Source: Rhizomucor pusillus (Eukaryota; Mucoromycota; Mucoromycetes; Mucorales; Lichtheimiaceae). Taken from it: DNA of 64,000 nt. The notes under the pieces are model-generated. The model was not told the origin of the DNA. It was given only the letters and a program-made list of their open reading frames with translations, and did not search any database. How positions within the stretch are numbered: the stretch's first letter is position 1; each line of letters begins with the position of its first letter. Shown in pieces: positions 37,003 through 47,774 of this stretch. Made by a program: the position numbers and the translations under genes. Where the stretch lies: assembly GCA_900175165.2 (NCBI GenBank), contig FWWN02000650.1, positions 142,428-206,427 of the forward strand, given 5' to 3'.

Positions 37003-39396
37003 TCAAAAACAGATAACTTTTCCTTCGGACAAAACCAGGAGGTTGTTATCCGCTTCCGAAGTTACAAACGGAGGGCAAATGACTATCTGGATAACTGTGG
37101 CGGTTTCGTCAGATCCATTCTGAAGTATCATCTTATCCAAGTCTACGTGGTCATGCCCTTCTACGAGGGGCATAGGGTATATAACAGTGTCCTGACTGTG
37201 TATTGCAAGGCTGATTTCTGCAGCGGTATCGACGAGCTTCGTAATTTTGGATTCGATTGTCTGGCGTCCTTCGTCGCTGTATATCTTGAGAAGCACATTG
37301 ACAATCTCACATATCACTTTCGATTTCCCGTCAATTATCGATACTTGTACTTGGTCTCGAGATTCCTGGCTCTGCTGCTGCTGCCTGTTGTTGCTACTGC
37401 GCACAGACATTGCGGTGAGTTTCGTGAGCTGCTGCCTGAGACGTGTAGACCATTCGTACTGGCCCTGTGCATCCATGTACGCTTTGATCTGCTCGAATGC
37501 ATCGTTGACAGGGAGACCAACGTGGATAGGTGCATTGTAAACAAGCTCAATGATTTTTTGGCTTATTAACTTTTCAACAAGTAAAGATACAGTGCCATAA
37601 TCAAGCGCATCGCCGAGCTTGGACAAATGCTTAAATGCTGGAACAAGATGTGGCCAAAGTTCTGAGAAGAATTTGGTGGCGTCTTGTCGAGGGACCGCGT
37701 ATTTCTTTAGCGAAAATGGCACGGCTGATATCTTGGATTGCAACATTGTGAGTCTCGCTTGCACAGTACTGTAATCGTCGTCTGTCGCTCGAATGCTCTA
37801 TATTTTCATCGTTAGGAGAAGAGAAACAATATCCATGCAAGGGCAGCCAACCATAACATGTCTGTGGAAACTGGACGAGATTCTCGAGTACTCTTGCTCC
37901 TTTGCCGTCAACATTTCCTGTAATTTTTGATATCGCAATTCCAGTTCCCGGCATTGCTGTTCCCGTTGCTGCTTGAGTTGCTCTACTTGGTTCAGAAGAT
38001 GGCCTACTTGATTTTCTCGCACAGCCGATTTTGGAAGTCGCCTTGTTCCTTGCTGCTGCTGCTGTTGTTGCTGCTGTTGGTGCTGCATACCAAGGGATAC
38101 GCTGCTGTTGCTGGGGCTACTATCGGCTATCGAGGATGTGCGGGCCCTATAATCCGACGACGGCGTATCGTCGAGGTAGAACTCCTTGTCTAGTTGTTGT
38201 TGTTGAGGTCGAGAAGCTGATGCTTTCGGTAGCAATCGCTCAGTAACACTGTTGGGGTTCATTGCAGGTTCCTGCTGCTGGTGGTGGAGGAGGTGGACGT
38301 GATCTAATTGCTGCTTGGGAGGCGGGTCAGGTGGAAAAGCTGTCACCGATCGGCGTCCAGCCGCGTTGTTGAACAGGCTTTTTATACCACCACGCTTCTT
38401 GCCTTGACCCGAGGAAGATACCATATGCGCTGTATGTATGCAAAACTCAGAGAGCGAGACTCAAACCATAGTTGATTTAGATTTGTATGTACCACGACGC
38501 TGAGAGCTGCGCCTCTTCTGTCTTTGGTAGGTAATTCTATGTTTAGATGCGAGTCTTTGAACAGCCACACTGTTACTGGTCTAGCAGCATCGCACTTACC
38601 ACCAAAGTCTTTAAACACATGCCGGTGCAGATAGTTTAAGTTGTATGAAAACTCTTATCAAGATCACCCTGAATAAAGGTTACTGCATTCTAATCCATCT
38701 GACATGGTCTACCGTTATTGAAAAGAATTTTGCGTACGGAAATAGACAAAAATGAATTTATGAAGGAGAATATTTGCACATTGAGGGATGCATGGCAAGG
38801 CGAAAGATAGTCAGTGTATTCAAACCCTATATTCGAACGATGTAAATAGAAAGCTTACCCTAGGTATCCCTCGTCAAGAGAGAACCGCGGAACCAACCCA
38901 TCCAGGGTGGACAGCGGTATATAATTAGTATAAAGATGGGCAGCAGGAAAAAAACCGCAGACAACAGAGCGGAAAAAGCCTGCGAGGAGGGCAGAAACCA
39001 AGAAAACGCAGACAGCCAAGCGAANNNNNNNNAAAAAAAAAAAAAAAAAGAAAAAAAACCTGGGGGCACTCTGAAATAAGCAGATTTTGAAGAGTAAGGG
39101 CTGCTTTCCAATCCATTATTTTCTAAAGTTTGCCTTACCAAATGGCAACCAGTAAAGTCCTAAACGGCACGTAGATATCATCAGACTCGAGATCAATCTT
39201 TCCGGGCGTTGTACGGATACTGATAACATCATGAATCACTTTCTGCACAAATTCAGCAGAAATTGACTCGTAACTTTATTTTGACTTTTGTAAACGTGGA
39301 TCGGAAGCTACTATATTATTTGACTTTCTGGCATCGGTTTAAAGTTTCTGTTTGAAGCAATACGTACAGGAGGAAGGGGCCCGCTCGTTGAAAAAC
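37003..39396 (-). CDS. Unassigned multi-exon gene interrupted by an assembly gap
   Basis: The C-terminal part is firm: exons 38445-37858 and 37797-37003. Upstream exons fit by phase: 38536-38493 (ELPTKDRRGAALSVV), 38653-38600 (FSYNLNYLHRHVFKDFG), one ending at 38859 (PLSTLDGLVPRFSLDEGYLG), 39273-39139 (FVQKVIHDVISIRTTPGKID) and possibly 39396-39364. The gap at 39025-39032 lies between two of these. The visible protein has a poly-Gln run, a coiled coil (QVEQLKQQREQQCRELELRY), then DDDYSTVQARLTMLQSKISA, and ends VICPPFVTSEADNNLLVLSE. I do not recognise the family and no catalytic motif is evident. The start and the exons around the gap are unresolved. It converges on the Hook gene. Confidence 0.6.
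39025..39032. other. Assembly gap (8 N) beside a poly-A run
   Basis: Eight ambiguous bases followed by about seventeen A. The true length is unknown. It lies inside the unassigned minus-strand gene. Confidence 0.99.
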
Positions 39397-40679
39397 CTAC
39401 AGTTACAATATAAATATGTGCCTTAATCTCTCGTTCCAATTATTCTTCAAGTTCTAATTCCATATTTACATAGCATTTCATTTTACACGCACTTTTCCTA
39501 AGAGATTTGACTCTTACTTGTGCATACTGCCTATGAGTGCAGAGTGGACGATCGCTTTTGTTCGAGATGACAAAGTACTCTTTCAACTATTCGGCGAATA
39601 GGTCTGCTTTGTTTCTATTTCAGTGTCATTAGGACGTTTTGGATAACAGAATCTGTGCAAACCGGCTCGTTACTTCTATTCATACTGTAGCGATCAAGTG
39701 CAAGTACGGTGTCGTCGAGTTACGATATTTGGATCTGCTGCTTCTAGCTGTAATAGAATATATGCATATATGCAGCAAAAGAATAACAGCACTGAAACCA
39801 TTAAGCTGGTTTAATTGACTTATTCTAAACAGTAATAAAGGTGGTTTTACGACAGCAAAGCTGTCAAGAAAGGCTTTCAGAAAGATTTCATAGCCTTTTG
39901 TATCCATTGGAAATTACTACATGCACTATATTTTCTGACCATTATATTTGCTCTACATTATTTTTCTGGTAGTATAAAAGTACAGCGACGAATTGCACCA
40001 AAAACACCGGTTGCACTGTAGAAGAGCCAAGTCTACTACAAAAGACGGCACTACAAATACATTACAGGGACAGAAGCGAAAAAATCAAAAATATATCTAA
40101 CAGATTCATGATGAACCAAGTATAGACACCAGCTTTACGGTCATTTTGCAAAGTTGCATGGTAGCAAGAGCATCGTGCTTCACATCTTCTTGATAGTACA
40201 TAAGACCTGATGGAACTGGCCTTTGTAGTGTAACTCGTCTTTTATAGTGCAATTGGTCCTTTTCTGACTACGACGACTCAGCTGTGTGCACTATACTGTA
40301 ATTACAGGAAAAATGTGTGTATGTAGCAGCTCCTTTGTCCTTTTGGGCACTTTGCACATTTAATGGGATGTCAAGAAATCTGCAATAGAATAGACGCTAG
40401 AAGCAAGCCGTCATTATTATATTTGACCAACGATCTGATATATGTGCACCTCGGCTGATGTAGCATATGCTCAAACAGTGTACCATTTTGTGGTCTCTTT
40501 TTAGCTTTATACTTGTTGTGATGAAAATCAACATTTTAAAGGCTCACAATATAATGAGCAGTGCTATTCTTGAGACCACATAGCCACCAGTAAATATCAC
40601 TTGATGGCGCAGGTGTGCATAACGCGGAGTTGACTCCAGCAGCGTTTCAGGTCTCCCTTCAACGTTTCTAGCTCTAAAG
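39397..40679. other. Region without a supported gene
   Basis: About 1.3 kb. A 23-codon open stretch on the minus strand (39527-39595, LKEYFVISNKSDRPLCTHRQ), flanked by AG and GTAAGA, could be another exon of the unassigned gene, but its phase does not fit the next exon cleanly. A 75-codon minus-strand frame at 39680-39907 has no recognisable content. The VPS39 promoter lies at the right end. Confidence 0.4.
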
Positions 40680-43600
40680 ATGCACGATGCGTTCCAAGTA
40701 ACGACTGTCATCGATAAGGTCAATCGCATAGAGTCTATATTTGCTCACGGTAGTCTTTGTAAAACTTCATGCAAAGCTTTCAAACATGTTTAACCGTTCG
40801 CTAATTCCACAGGCGATCGACTTCTCATTGGCACGGGTGTCGGGCAGTTGCTTGTATACGACATCAAGGAACCTCTAGGTTAGAGGACCTCTGCTTGTGT
40901 TTAACGTGTGGCAAACATATATTCTGACCCAAAAGCCATTGAAGTGGCGGATGATAATGAAAAGCCGGAGGTGACGTTGGTGCGAACGATAAAGAATTTC
41001 TCGAAGCGTCCTATCGAACAACTCGATATCATCAAAGAGATCGATGTTCTAGTTTCATTATCCGGTAAATACAAAGGATTAGCTTCTGAAGAAACACGAC
41101 AACCTAAACCCGTCCTTCGATAGACGGACTTGTCAGTTTACATGACCTGCGTACGTTTGAGCTGCGCATGGCACTGGGCAAGACAAAAGGCGCCAACCTA
41201 TTCGCGATACAAACTATGGTAGAAATGACCAATGATCAGATACCAGTACTTACAACACGACTTGCAGTTGCCGTACGTAAAAAGCTGCTTGTCTTTGTGT
41301 GGAAAGATACCGAATTTTACGAGACAAAAGAACTCAACATACCAGACCGCATCAAGGCCATGTCGTGGGTCGGCAATACAAAGATTTGCCTAGGATTTGC
41401 AACCGAGTACGCATTAATGGATGTGGAGGCCGATAAATTGATTGAGCTATTTGCGCCAACCGGACCAGCCGAAGCAGGACCGATGAGCACGTTGAACAGT
41501 CTCTACAATATGTCTATCGGCTCTAGAGGTGGGAAACCCATGGTGACGAAAATTCCAAACAACGAAATGCTGCTTGCCCGAGATCGTACGTTGCTGTAAA
41601 TATTAAATGAAGTCTTCTCCTCGCTAAATAGCACTTTTAGATGTTAGCATTTTCCTTGGACTGGATGGCACACCTACTCGGAAAGTAGGAATTGAATGGT
41701 CAGGAACTCCCGAGCAAATGGGTAAAGTTTACAGCGTGAACAACAATGGCATGAAGAATAATTTCTGAATTCATTTAGGGTATTCATATCCGTATGTGAT
41801 TGCCATCCTTCCTAAACACGTGGAAATTCGGAATATACAGACGTTAGCCCTGGTCCAGCAGATCGAGCTCTCAAATGCGCGATTTTTGAACCAGGGGAAG
41901 CTGGTATATGTTGCTAGTAACTCTCAGATATGGCGGTTGACACCATACAGCTTCTCGACGCAGGTACGCTTAGTGCACAATGTGTATACAAGAATGAACG
42001 TGGTATCGAACAGATAGATTAGATCGACCAATTGGTAGAGAAGCAAGAATATCAAGAAGCAGTGAGCTTGCTGGATCAGATTGATGCCGTGCTTGTAGAA
42101 AATAAGCCAGAAAAACTACGAACAATCCGAACATTGTACGCGCACGACCTGTTCCGCCAGGGCGAGTACGACAAGTCGCTCGGTATGTTCCAAGAACTCG
42201 ATACAGATCCTGCTGAAGTCCTACGCCTGTTTCCGGAGATGATATCTGGTAACTTGGTTGATTCATCTGCAACGCAATCCGAGGAGGATTTGCTGGATGT
42301 ACCGCTGCGCAAGAAGAAGCATGAAGAGGAAGAATCAAGCAGACCACCTAGTGTTACATCTTCTATACGCAGCAAATCTAATGCCGAAAGGAAAGCTACG
42401 AGCCCTGTGCCGTTGACTGGTCTCAATCTGCACGACGCTGTCACATATTTGATCCGATTCCTAACTGACAAGAGACAAAAACTCTCAAAGCGCTTATATT
42501 CCGGATCACCTCGATCATCAAAGCAGTCGATCAGTCAAAGCGAAACAAAGGAGGACGATGATTTATTGCGACAGGCATCATTGGTTGACACTGCACTTCT
42601 AAAGTCATACATGATGACGAACGATGCGCTCGTGGGTCCGCTTTTACGAGTTCACAATCACTGCGACGTGCAAGAATGCGAAACAATACTCTCAGAGAAG
42701 AAAAAGTACAAGGAGTTGGTCGATTTGTACAATTGCAAAGGACTGCACAGCAACGCACTGGATCTTTTGGAAAGACTCGGTCAGCAATCTGAAGGGCCAA
42801 TGCGAGGTGTTATGCCCACCATTCGGTATCTGCAGCGCCTGGGATTGGAACACTTTGACCTTGTGCTTAAGTATTCCCGGTGGGTGCTGGAAAAAGATCC
42901 CATTCATGGCATGGATGTAAGTGTGATGGACGTGATCGCCGCATGTATCGACGACTCAACAAGCTTCTTTGTAGATTTTTATCGACGATCTCGCCGAAGT
43001 GGAGACGTTTCCGAGGGATAAAGTGCTCACGCACCTAGAGTCAATATCAGGAGATTTAGCAATTCAGTACCTGGAATACATTTTACATGAATTACGAGAT
43101 ACCTCACCCGAGTTCCACAATCGACTTGCAATTGCTTATCTGAGCAAAATCACATTAGATGAACACGATGAAGGTATAAAATGATCTAATATCAAGTGTT
43201 CGTATTGCTTATTGATAACCATTTGTAGAATCGCGTAAAGAGCTGAGAACAAAGCTTTTGGCATTTTTGTCAAGCTCAAAGGAATACAAGGCCGAAAAGA
43301 TCTTATCTCGACTCCCTATGGATGGTAAGGAAAGGGTTACAAACCAGGGATGAAAGGGGAAAAAGCAGGACAGATCCACTTACGACCCGGTCACCATAGA
43401 CTTGTTCGAAGAGCGTGCAGTCCTGCTTAGTCGAATAGGTCAACACGATCAGGCTCTAGATATCTATGTATATAAACTCAAGAATTATGCTCTGGCTGAG
43501 GAGTAAGTGGAAATTTTTAGCTAGGAATAATAGATACCTCATCAAATTCAATCTGTTACTAGATACTGCACCAAAGTATACAACGAAGATCCCGCCAAAG

Positions 43601-44096
43601 GAGAGAAGATGTACCTGACACTTTTGAGAGTGTATCTGCAACCAACTAGCGACGAGAAACCATTGCTGGAGCCAGCACTCGAATTGCTGGCGCACCACGG
43701 TTCACACATTGATGCTTCTGCAGTTTTGTCAATTCTTCCGCTTGCAACCCGCCTCAGCGGCCTTTTCCCATTTTTTGAAAAATCAATCCGAGCTGCTAAC
43801 AAGGAGCGCAACATGGATATGATTGTCAAGAACTTATTGAAAGCGGAGCAGATCCAAGTAGAAGAACAATTGACTTACTACCGATCGCGAGCTGTGAAAA
43901 TTACGGAGGATAGAATGTGTCCTCAATGTAACAAGCGGATTGGAAATAGGTATGGAAACAAGCCGATAATATTCTATTCGTAGATTACTTATGCATATCT
44001 CCAATTATTAGCGTATTTGCGGTATTTCCTAACGGCGTTGTTGTACATTACTCTTGCAAAGAAAAGATTGAAGCAGCACACTGGAAGCTGCTATGA
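40680..44096 (+). CDS. VPS39: VPS39/Vam6-like HOPS tethering subunit
   Basis: Twelve exons (40680-40749, 40813-40878, 40936-41064, 41124-41585, 41641-41721, 41779-41963, 42023-42916, 42975-43173, 43229-43324, 43400-43502, 43563-43949, 44012-44096) give 918 residues. The N-terminal CNH-type propeller includes RIESIFAHGDRLLIGTGVGQ and DGLVSLHDLRTFELRMAL. It is followed by a helical clathrin-repeat-like solenoid (DQLVEKQEYQEAVSLLDQID), VETFPRDKVLTHLESISG, and the C-terminal Vps39-type zinc motif CPQCNKRIG with HYSC. Family role: HOPS complex, Rab7-dependent fusion at the vacuole. TGFBRAP1/Vps3 (CORVET) is the main alternative. It converges on TPS2 with 67 bp between stops. Confidence 0.88.
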
Positions 44097-44163
44097 TTAC
44101 TTTCTTTCCTAAAATTACCAATATATACACGTAAATCGAACACGACTGCGACTACTTCTTTGT

Positions 44164-47061
44164 TTAATCCAATTTATGGCTCCTATGTTGTGTTTTTGCA
44201 AGTTCTCTCAGGATTTGATTGAATTCCTGAGTTGACTCAACGTGCCAATTGGCGATAGTTCGCTTGTCGGCAGGTCCTACACTGACTGTAAATAGGATTT
44301 GCGATATACCGCCGGTTTTAATCTTTGCAAGCACGCGAAACATGTCCTCATCGGTCTTGTCATCGCCAGCACATAGGACAAAGCTGGCGTCTGGATGCTG
44401 TGTAAGCGCACGTCTGATCACTTCACCCTTATTGATGACTTGAGGTCGAACTTCCAATGTCTTTTTACCAACGAGCGTTTCGACCGGTAGCTTGCTGATA
44501 ACTGACTGGTCTAGATGATTCTGGCATTCTTTTGCTTGAAAAGCCCTGAACGAAGCAATTAGCATAAAATGTAAGTGAATATTTACAACTGAGGACTTAC
44601 CCAAACTTGGGATCTGATGTTCGATAATGCCACGTTAATGCGCAACGCTTTTGCTCAATAAAGCTTCCTGGAGTACGTTCAGTGTAATATTTGAATATTT
44701 CAAGAACGTCTTCCTTCCAAGACATATCCAGCTGCTCGATCATGCTGATCACGGTTTTCTTGCCGGGGTCCCTGATAAAGCAGCCATGCTCACTGGAAAG
44801 ACCTAGCTGAGGAATATGGCCCAGCCATTTCTCAAGTGTTGCCTGATCGCGTCCAGATACCACCCAGACGACATTGTCCGGGTCAGCGCACAATTTCTCT
44901 AGAGCTTCAACCGTCTCTTTTGAAGGTGCGGCATCTTCTGGCTTTTCACAAATGGGCACCAGAGTTCCCTTTAAGTATAATGTAATTAGTCAACAATATA
45001 CATACAGCGATTTATCACAGCAATCGATCACACGTACATCGTAGTCAAAGAACAAGAGCCGTTTACCAGACTCCTTGTATTCAGTCATTAAGCGATCAAC
45101 TTCCAGCTTTGGGCTAGGTCCCCAGTAAGACTCCTGCGCAGCACTGGCAACCAGGTCTTTGACAAGAGAATTTGCCCAGTAGGATGCAGTATGACTGTTG
45201 ACAAATTGCGATATTTGCTGTGCAAGATAATCAGCACTGATGTATAAAATATACCCCCCCCCNCCCCAAAAAAAAAGAGCGCCTACCAAAAACTTTTCAC
45301 GCTTGTCTTCTTCTGACATGGTCAGACTTTCGTCGATAGCGGCAGCCACGTCTGCGTAATCGTAAGGGTTAACAATCAATGCAGCGCTGAGACTTCGTGC
45401 TGTTCCAGTGAACTCTGAAAGGATCAAAGGTGCGTAGTTGCCTCGTTCCTGCGCAACGATAAACTCCAAACTAGTTGTATTCATGCCATCTGCGGTGCTT
45501 GTTACAAGCAACGCATCTGCAACCGTTAGAAGGGCATAATACTCGTCACGGTCAATGTGTTGGTGGAATAACTGTACAGGGGAAAACTCCAACGAGCCGA
45601 ACTTGCTATTGATGCGATTAACTGCTTCGGCCATTTTGGTATCCAAGCGAGGCGAGCCGACAACGCCGGGGGATGTAACCTGGATAAGGACGACCTTGTC
45701 GCGCCATTCTGGATAATCTTGCAAGAACTTTTCAAACGAGTCAAGTTTCTGGAGAACACCCTTGACAGGGTCTAGTTTGTCGCGGCCGACAACGATCTTT
45801 TTGTCCTTATATTTTTCGCGCATAGCCCGCATTTTCGGTTCAACACCCGGAGATAAGCAGTGTTTGCGGGTTCGATCGACGTCTATTCCGATAGGATGGA
45901 TACCCAGAGACACAATGTTGCCGTTGGCATCAACACCGTTCGGTGTATACTCGAAACCGAGGATGCGCACGCAGTTGGATGCAAAGTGTCTCGCATAATT
46001 GTACGTTTGGAAGGATACAAGGTTTGCACCTAGCATCCCCAGGAGCAAATCTCGACGTCGCGGCAGGCATCTGAAAATTTCCGAGCTGACAAACGGTGTG
46101 TGCACAAAGAGTCCTATCCGGGCTTCAGGGATCATCTCGCGAAGCATACCTGGAACCAGAAGTAGGTGATAATCATGTACGAAAACTACAGATAATGATT
46201 AGATGCAATGTTTGCATAAACTCTGATCATCACGTATGTTACCTAGATCCCCCTTCTCGTAGACCTCTGCGATTTTCTCTGCAAATATATGATTGACAGC
46301 TACGTAGGCTTCCCAAAATTTGCCTTCGTCTACACAATCTGCCCACATAATATAATGTAGGACAGGCCATAGGACTAGAATTTTTACAAGTATAATTAGT
46401 CACGATGCTGTTTCTTTGACGAACCCAAACATAATTTGACTCTGCCTTTCTTACCTTGTTTGCAGTACCCTTCATAGTGGCCATGTGCAAGATGGTCATC
46501 AATAAACAAAGGCACAACGCTGTGCTTGGACATGAGCAATTGGCAGAGACTTTCGCGCTCATCCTCCGTCACTTGATCTGCCGGGATATGGTCCTTGACT
46601 GTACTGACAATGTTTCCCGTGGAACCCAGGTACAAAGTACGATAGTTTTGCTTAAGGGAATCGATTCCAGCATACATAGCAGAATGGCCTCGGCGTTGGC
46701 AAAGTCTCCAGGAAGGACTTTCGCCCAATGCAGGCAGCGTTGAGCGTCGCTTGGCAAGATGCGATATAGGTGCGCTGTCGAGGCTGCTACTACTTGCACT
46801 TCCGTTGCTCGCCACCGAATTTTCACGGCTTCGGCGTGAAGCTGCTGCGAAAAGCCGCAATTGATCAACTGTTGACATGTCACCGACGGAAGACCGGTTT
46901 AGCACGCAATCATATGGAATTTGATGCGCCACGTTGATAACCTTGCCGGATATCGGGACTGCCACGTTGCCTTGCATATTGAGCAACGCCTGCAGATGGT
47001 TAGAATCGATGCGACCGGCGGCAGTACCCGAGTTTTCTAAGGCTTCGTTTTTGTTAACCAT
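44164..47061 (-). CDS. TPS2: Trehalose-6-phosphate phosphatase (TPS2-like, GT20 plus HAD)
   Basis: Six exons (47061-46455, 46374-46243, 46185-45287, 45217-45038, 44968-44601, 44545-44164) give 855 residues. A Ser-rich N-terminus precedes a GT20 module (WPVLHYIMWADC, VFVHDYHLLLVPGMLREM, GRDKLDPVKGV, ADGMNTTSLEFIVAQ). The C-terminal HAD phosphatase has DYDGTLVPI (Asp604 and Asp606, split by an intron), SGRDQATLEKWLG, KGEVIRRAL and GDDKTDEDMF. Family role: removes phosphate from trehalose-6-phosphate; the GT20 part is normally not catalytic in TPS2 and scaffolds the complex with Tps1. Intron 3 (45218-45286) contains the ambiguous base at 45263 and is a stopless multiple of three. An in-frame ATG at 47115 is less likely as the start. 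Confidence 0.94.
45263..45263. other. Single ambiguous base in a poly-C run
   Basis: One N within a C-rich homopolymer, inside TPS2 intron 3, so it does not affect the predicted protein. Confidence 0.99.
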
Positions 47062-47774
47062 GAGAGATATGTAAATACAACTAGGGAAAAGAAAAGGAGG
47101 AGGAAGGGAATACATGAAACCCCAGGCCTTTTTCCCTGTAATTATGCTCCGAGAGAGTCCAACGGAGATTCAGGGACTTCTGGTTCGCTGCAACCAAATC
47201 CCGCCATCAGTCGTCCAAAGAATGAATAACAAAAATAAAACCATGTCAGCTTCAACTGGAGCAGTGATCCAAAATACAACATATTAGCTTGGTTTTTTCG
47301 GTATGTATACAGGATACTGAGTTCCTTCCGTTTCCCGGGAGACCACATAGCAACAACTGCGGCGGAGCATCCCTAAATTACTGATACGGTCACCATGACG
47401 ACATCCAAGCATTTGCACATGGCACTGTAATCGTTACATAAATAAATTTCTCTCCAACATCGTAATAAAGATGAATATGTATAGAATGAACATATGTAGA
47501 ATCTGTTTGATCATGCCGCCGCCTTCTGTAGACCCTGTTCCGGTGGATCGACGAAGATAAAGAGTTACACTGACCAGACCGCAGGACAATACGACAACGC
47601 ATTAAAAATAAAATATATCAAAGCCAAAGGCGCTTGAAGGCTTGTAGGAACGACTGTCGGCATAAAAGTGCCAATATTGAAAAGCCACAAAATTATTTCG
47701 CAGCGAAACCAAAGCGGCAGGAACCTGTCAACTGAATTCTGCGAGTTCCTGCTGCTGCACGATACACAGTGACC
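47062..47774. other. Divergent promoter region, TPS2 and UTP13
   Basis: 713 bp between divergent start codons. It contains a 68-codon minus-strand frame at 47142-47348 with a hydrophobic stretch (LLQLKLTWFYFCYSFFGRL). This could be an upstream open reading frame, a small membrane protein or chance. Confidence 0.45.
47142..47348 (-). CDS. Possible small membrane peptide or upstream ORF of TPS2
   Basis: A 68-residue frame, MWSPGKRKELSILYTYRKNQ, then a hydrophobic segment and a short acidic/Pro end (SEPEVPESPLDSLGA). It lies 80 bp upstream of the TPS2 start on the same strand. No homologue comes to mind, and length alone does not prove coding. Confidence 0.2.
   Translation of the reverse strand: MWSPGKRKELSILYTYRKNQANMLYFGSLLQLKLTWFYFCYSFFGRLMAGFGCSEPEVPESPLDSLGA

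Noticed and set aside
38041..38090. CAG/CTG-type tandem repeat as a separate element
   Set aside because: It is the poly-Gln coding run of the unassigned minus-strand gene.
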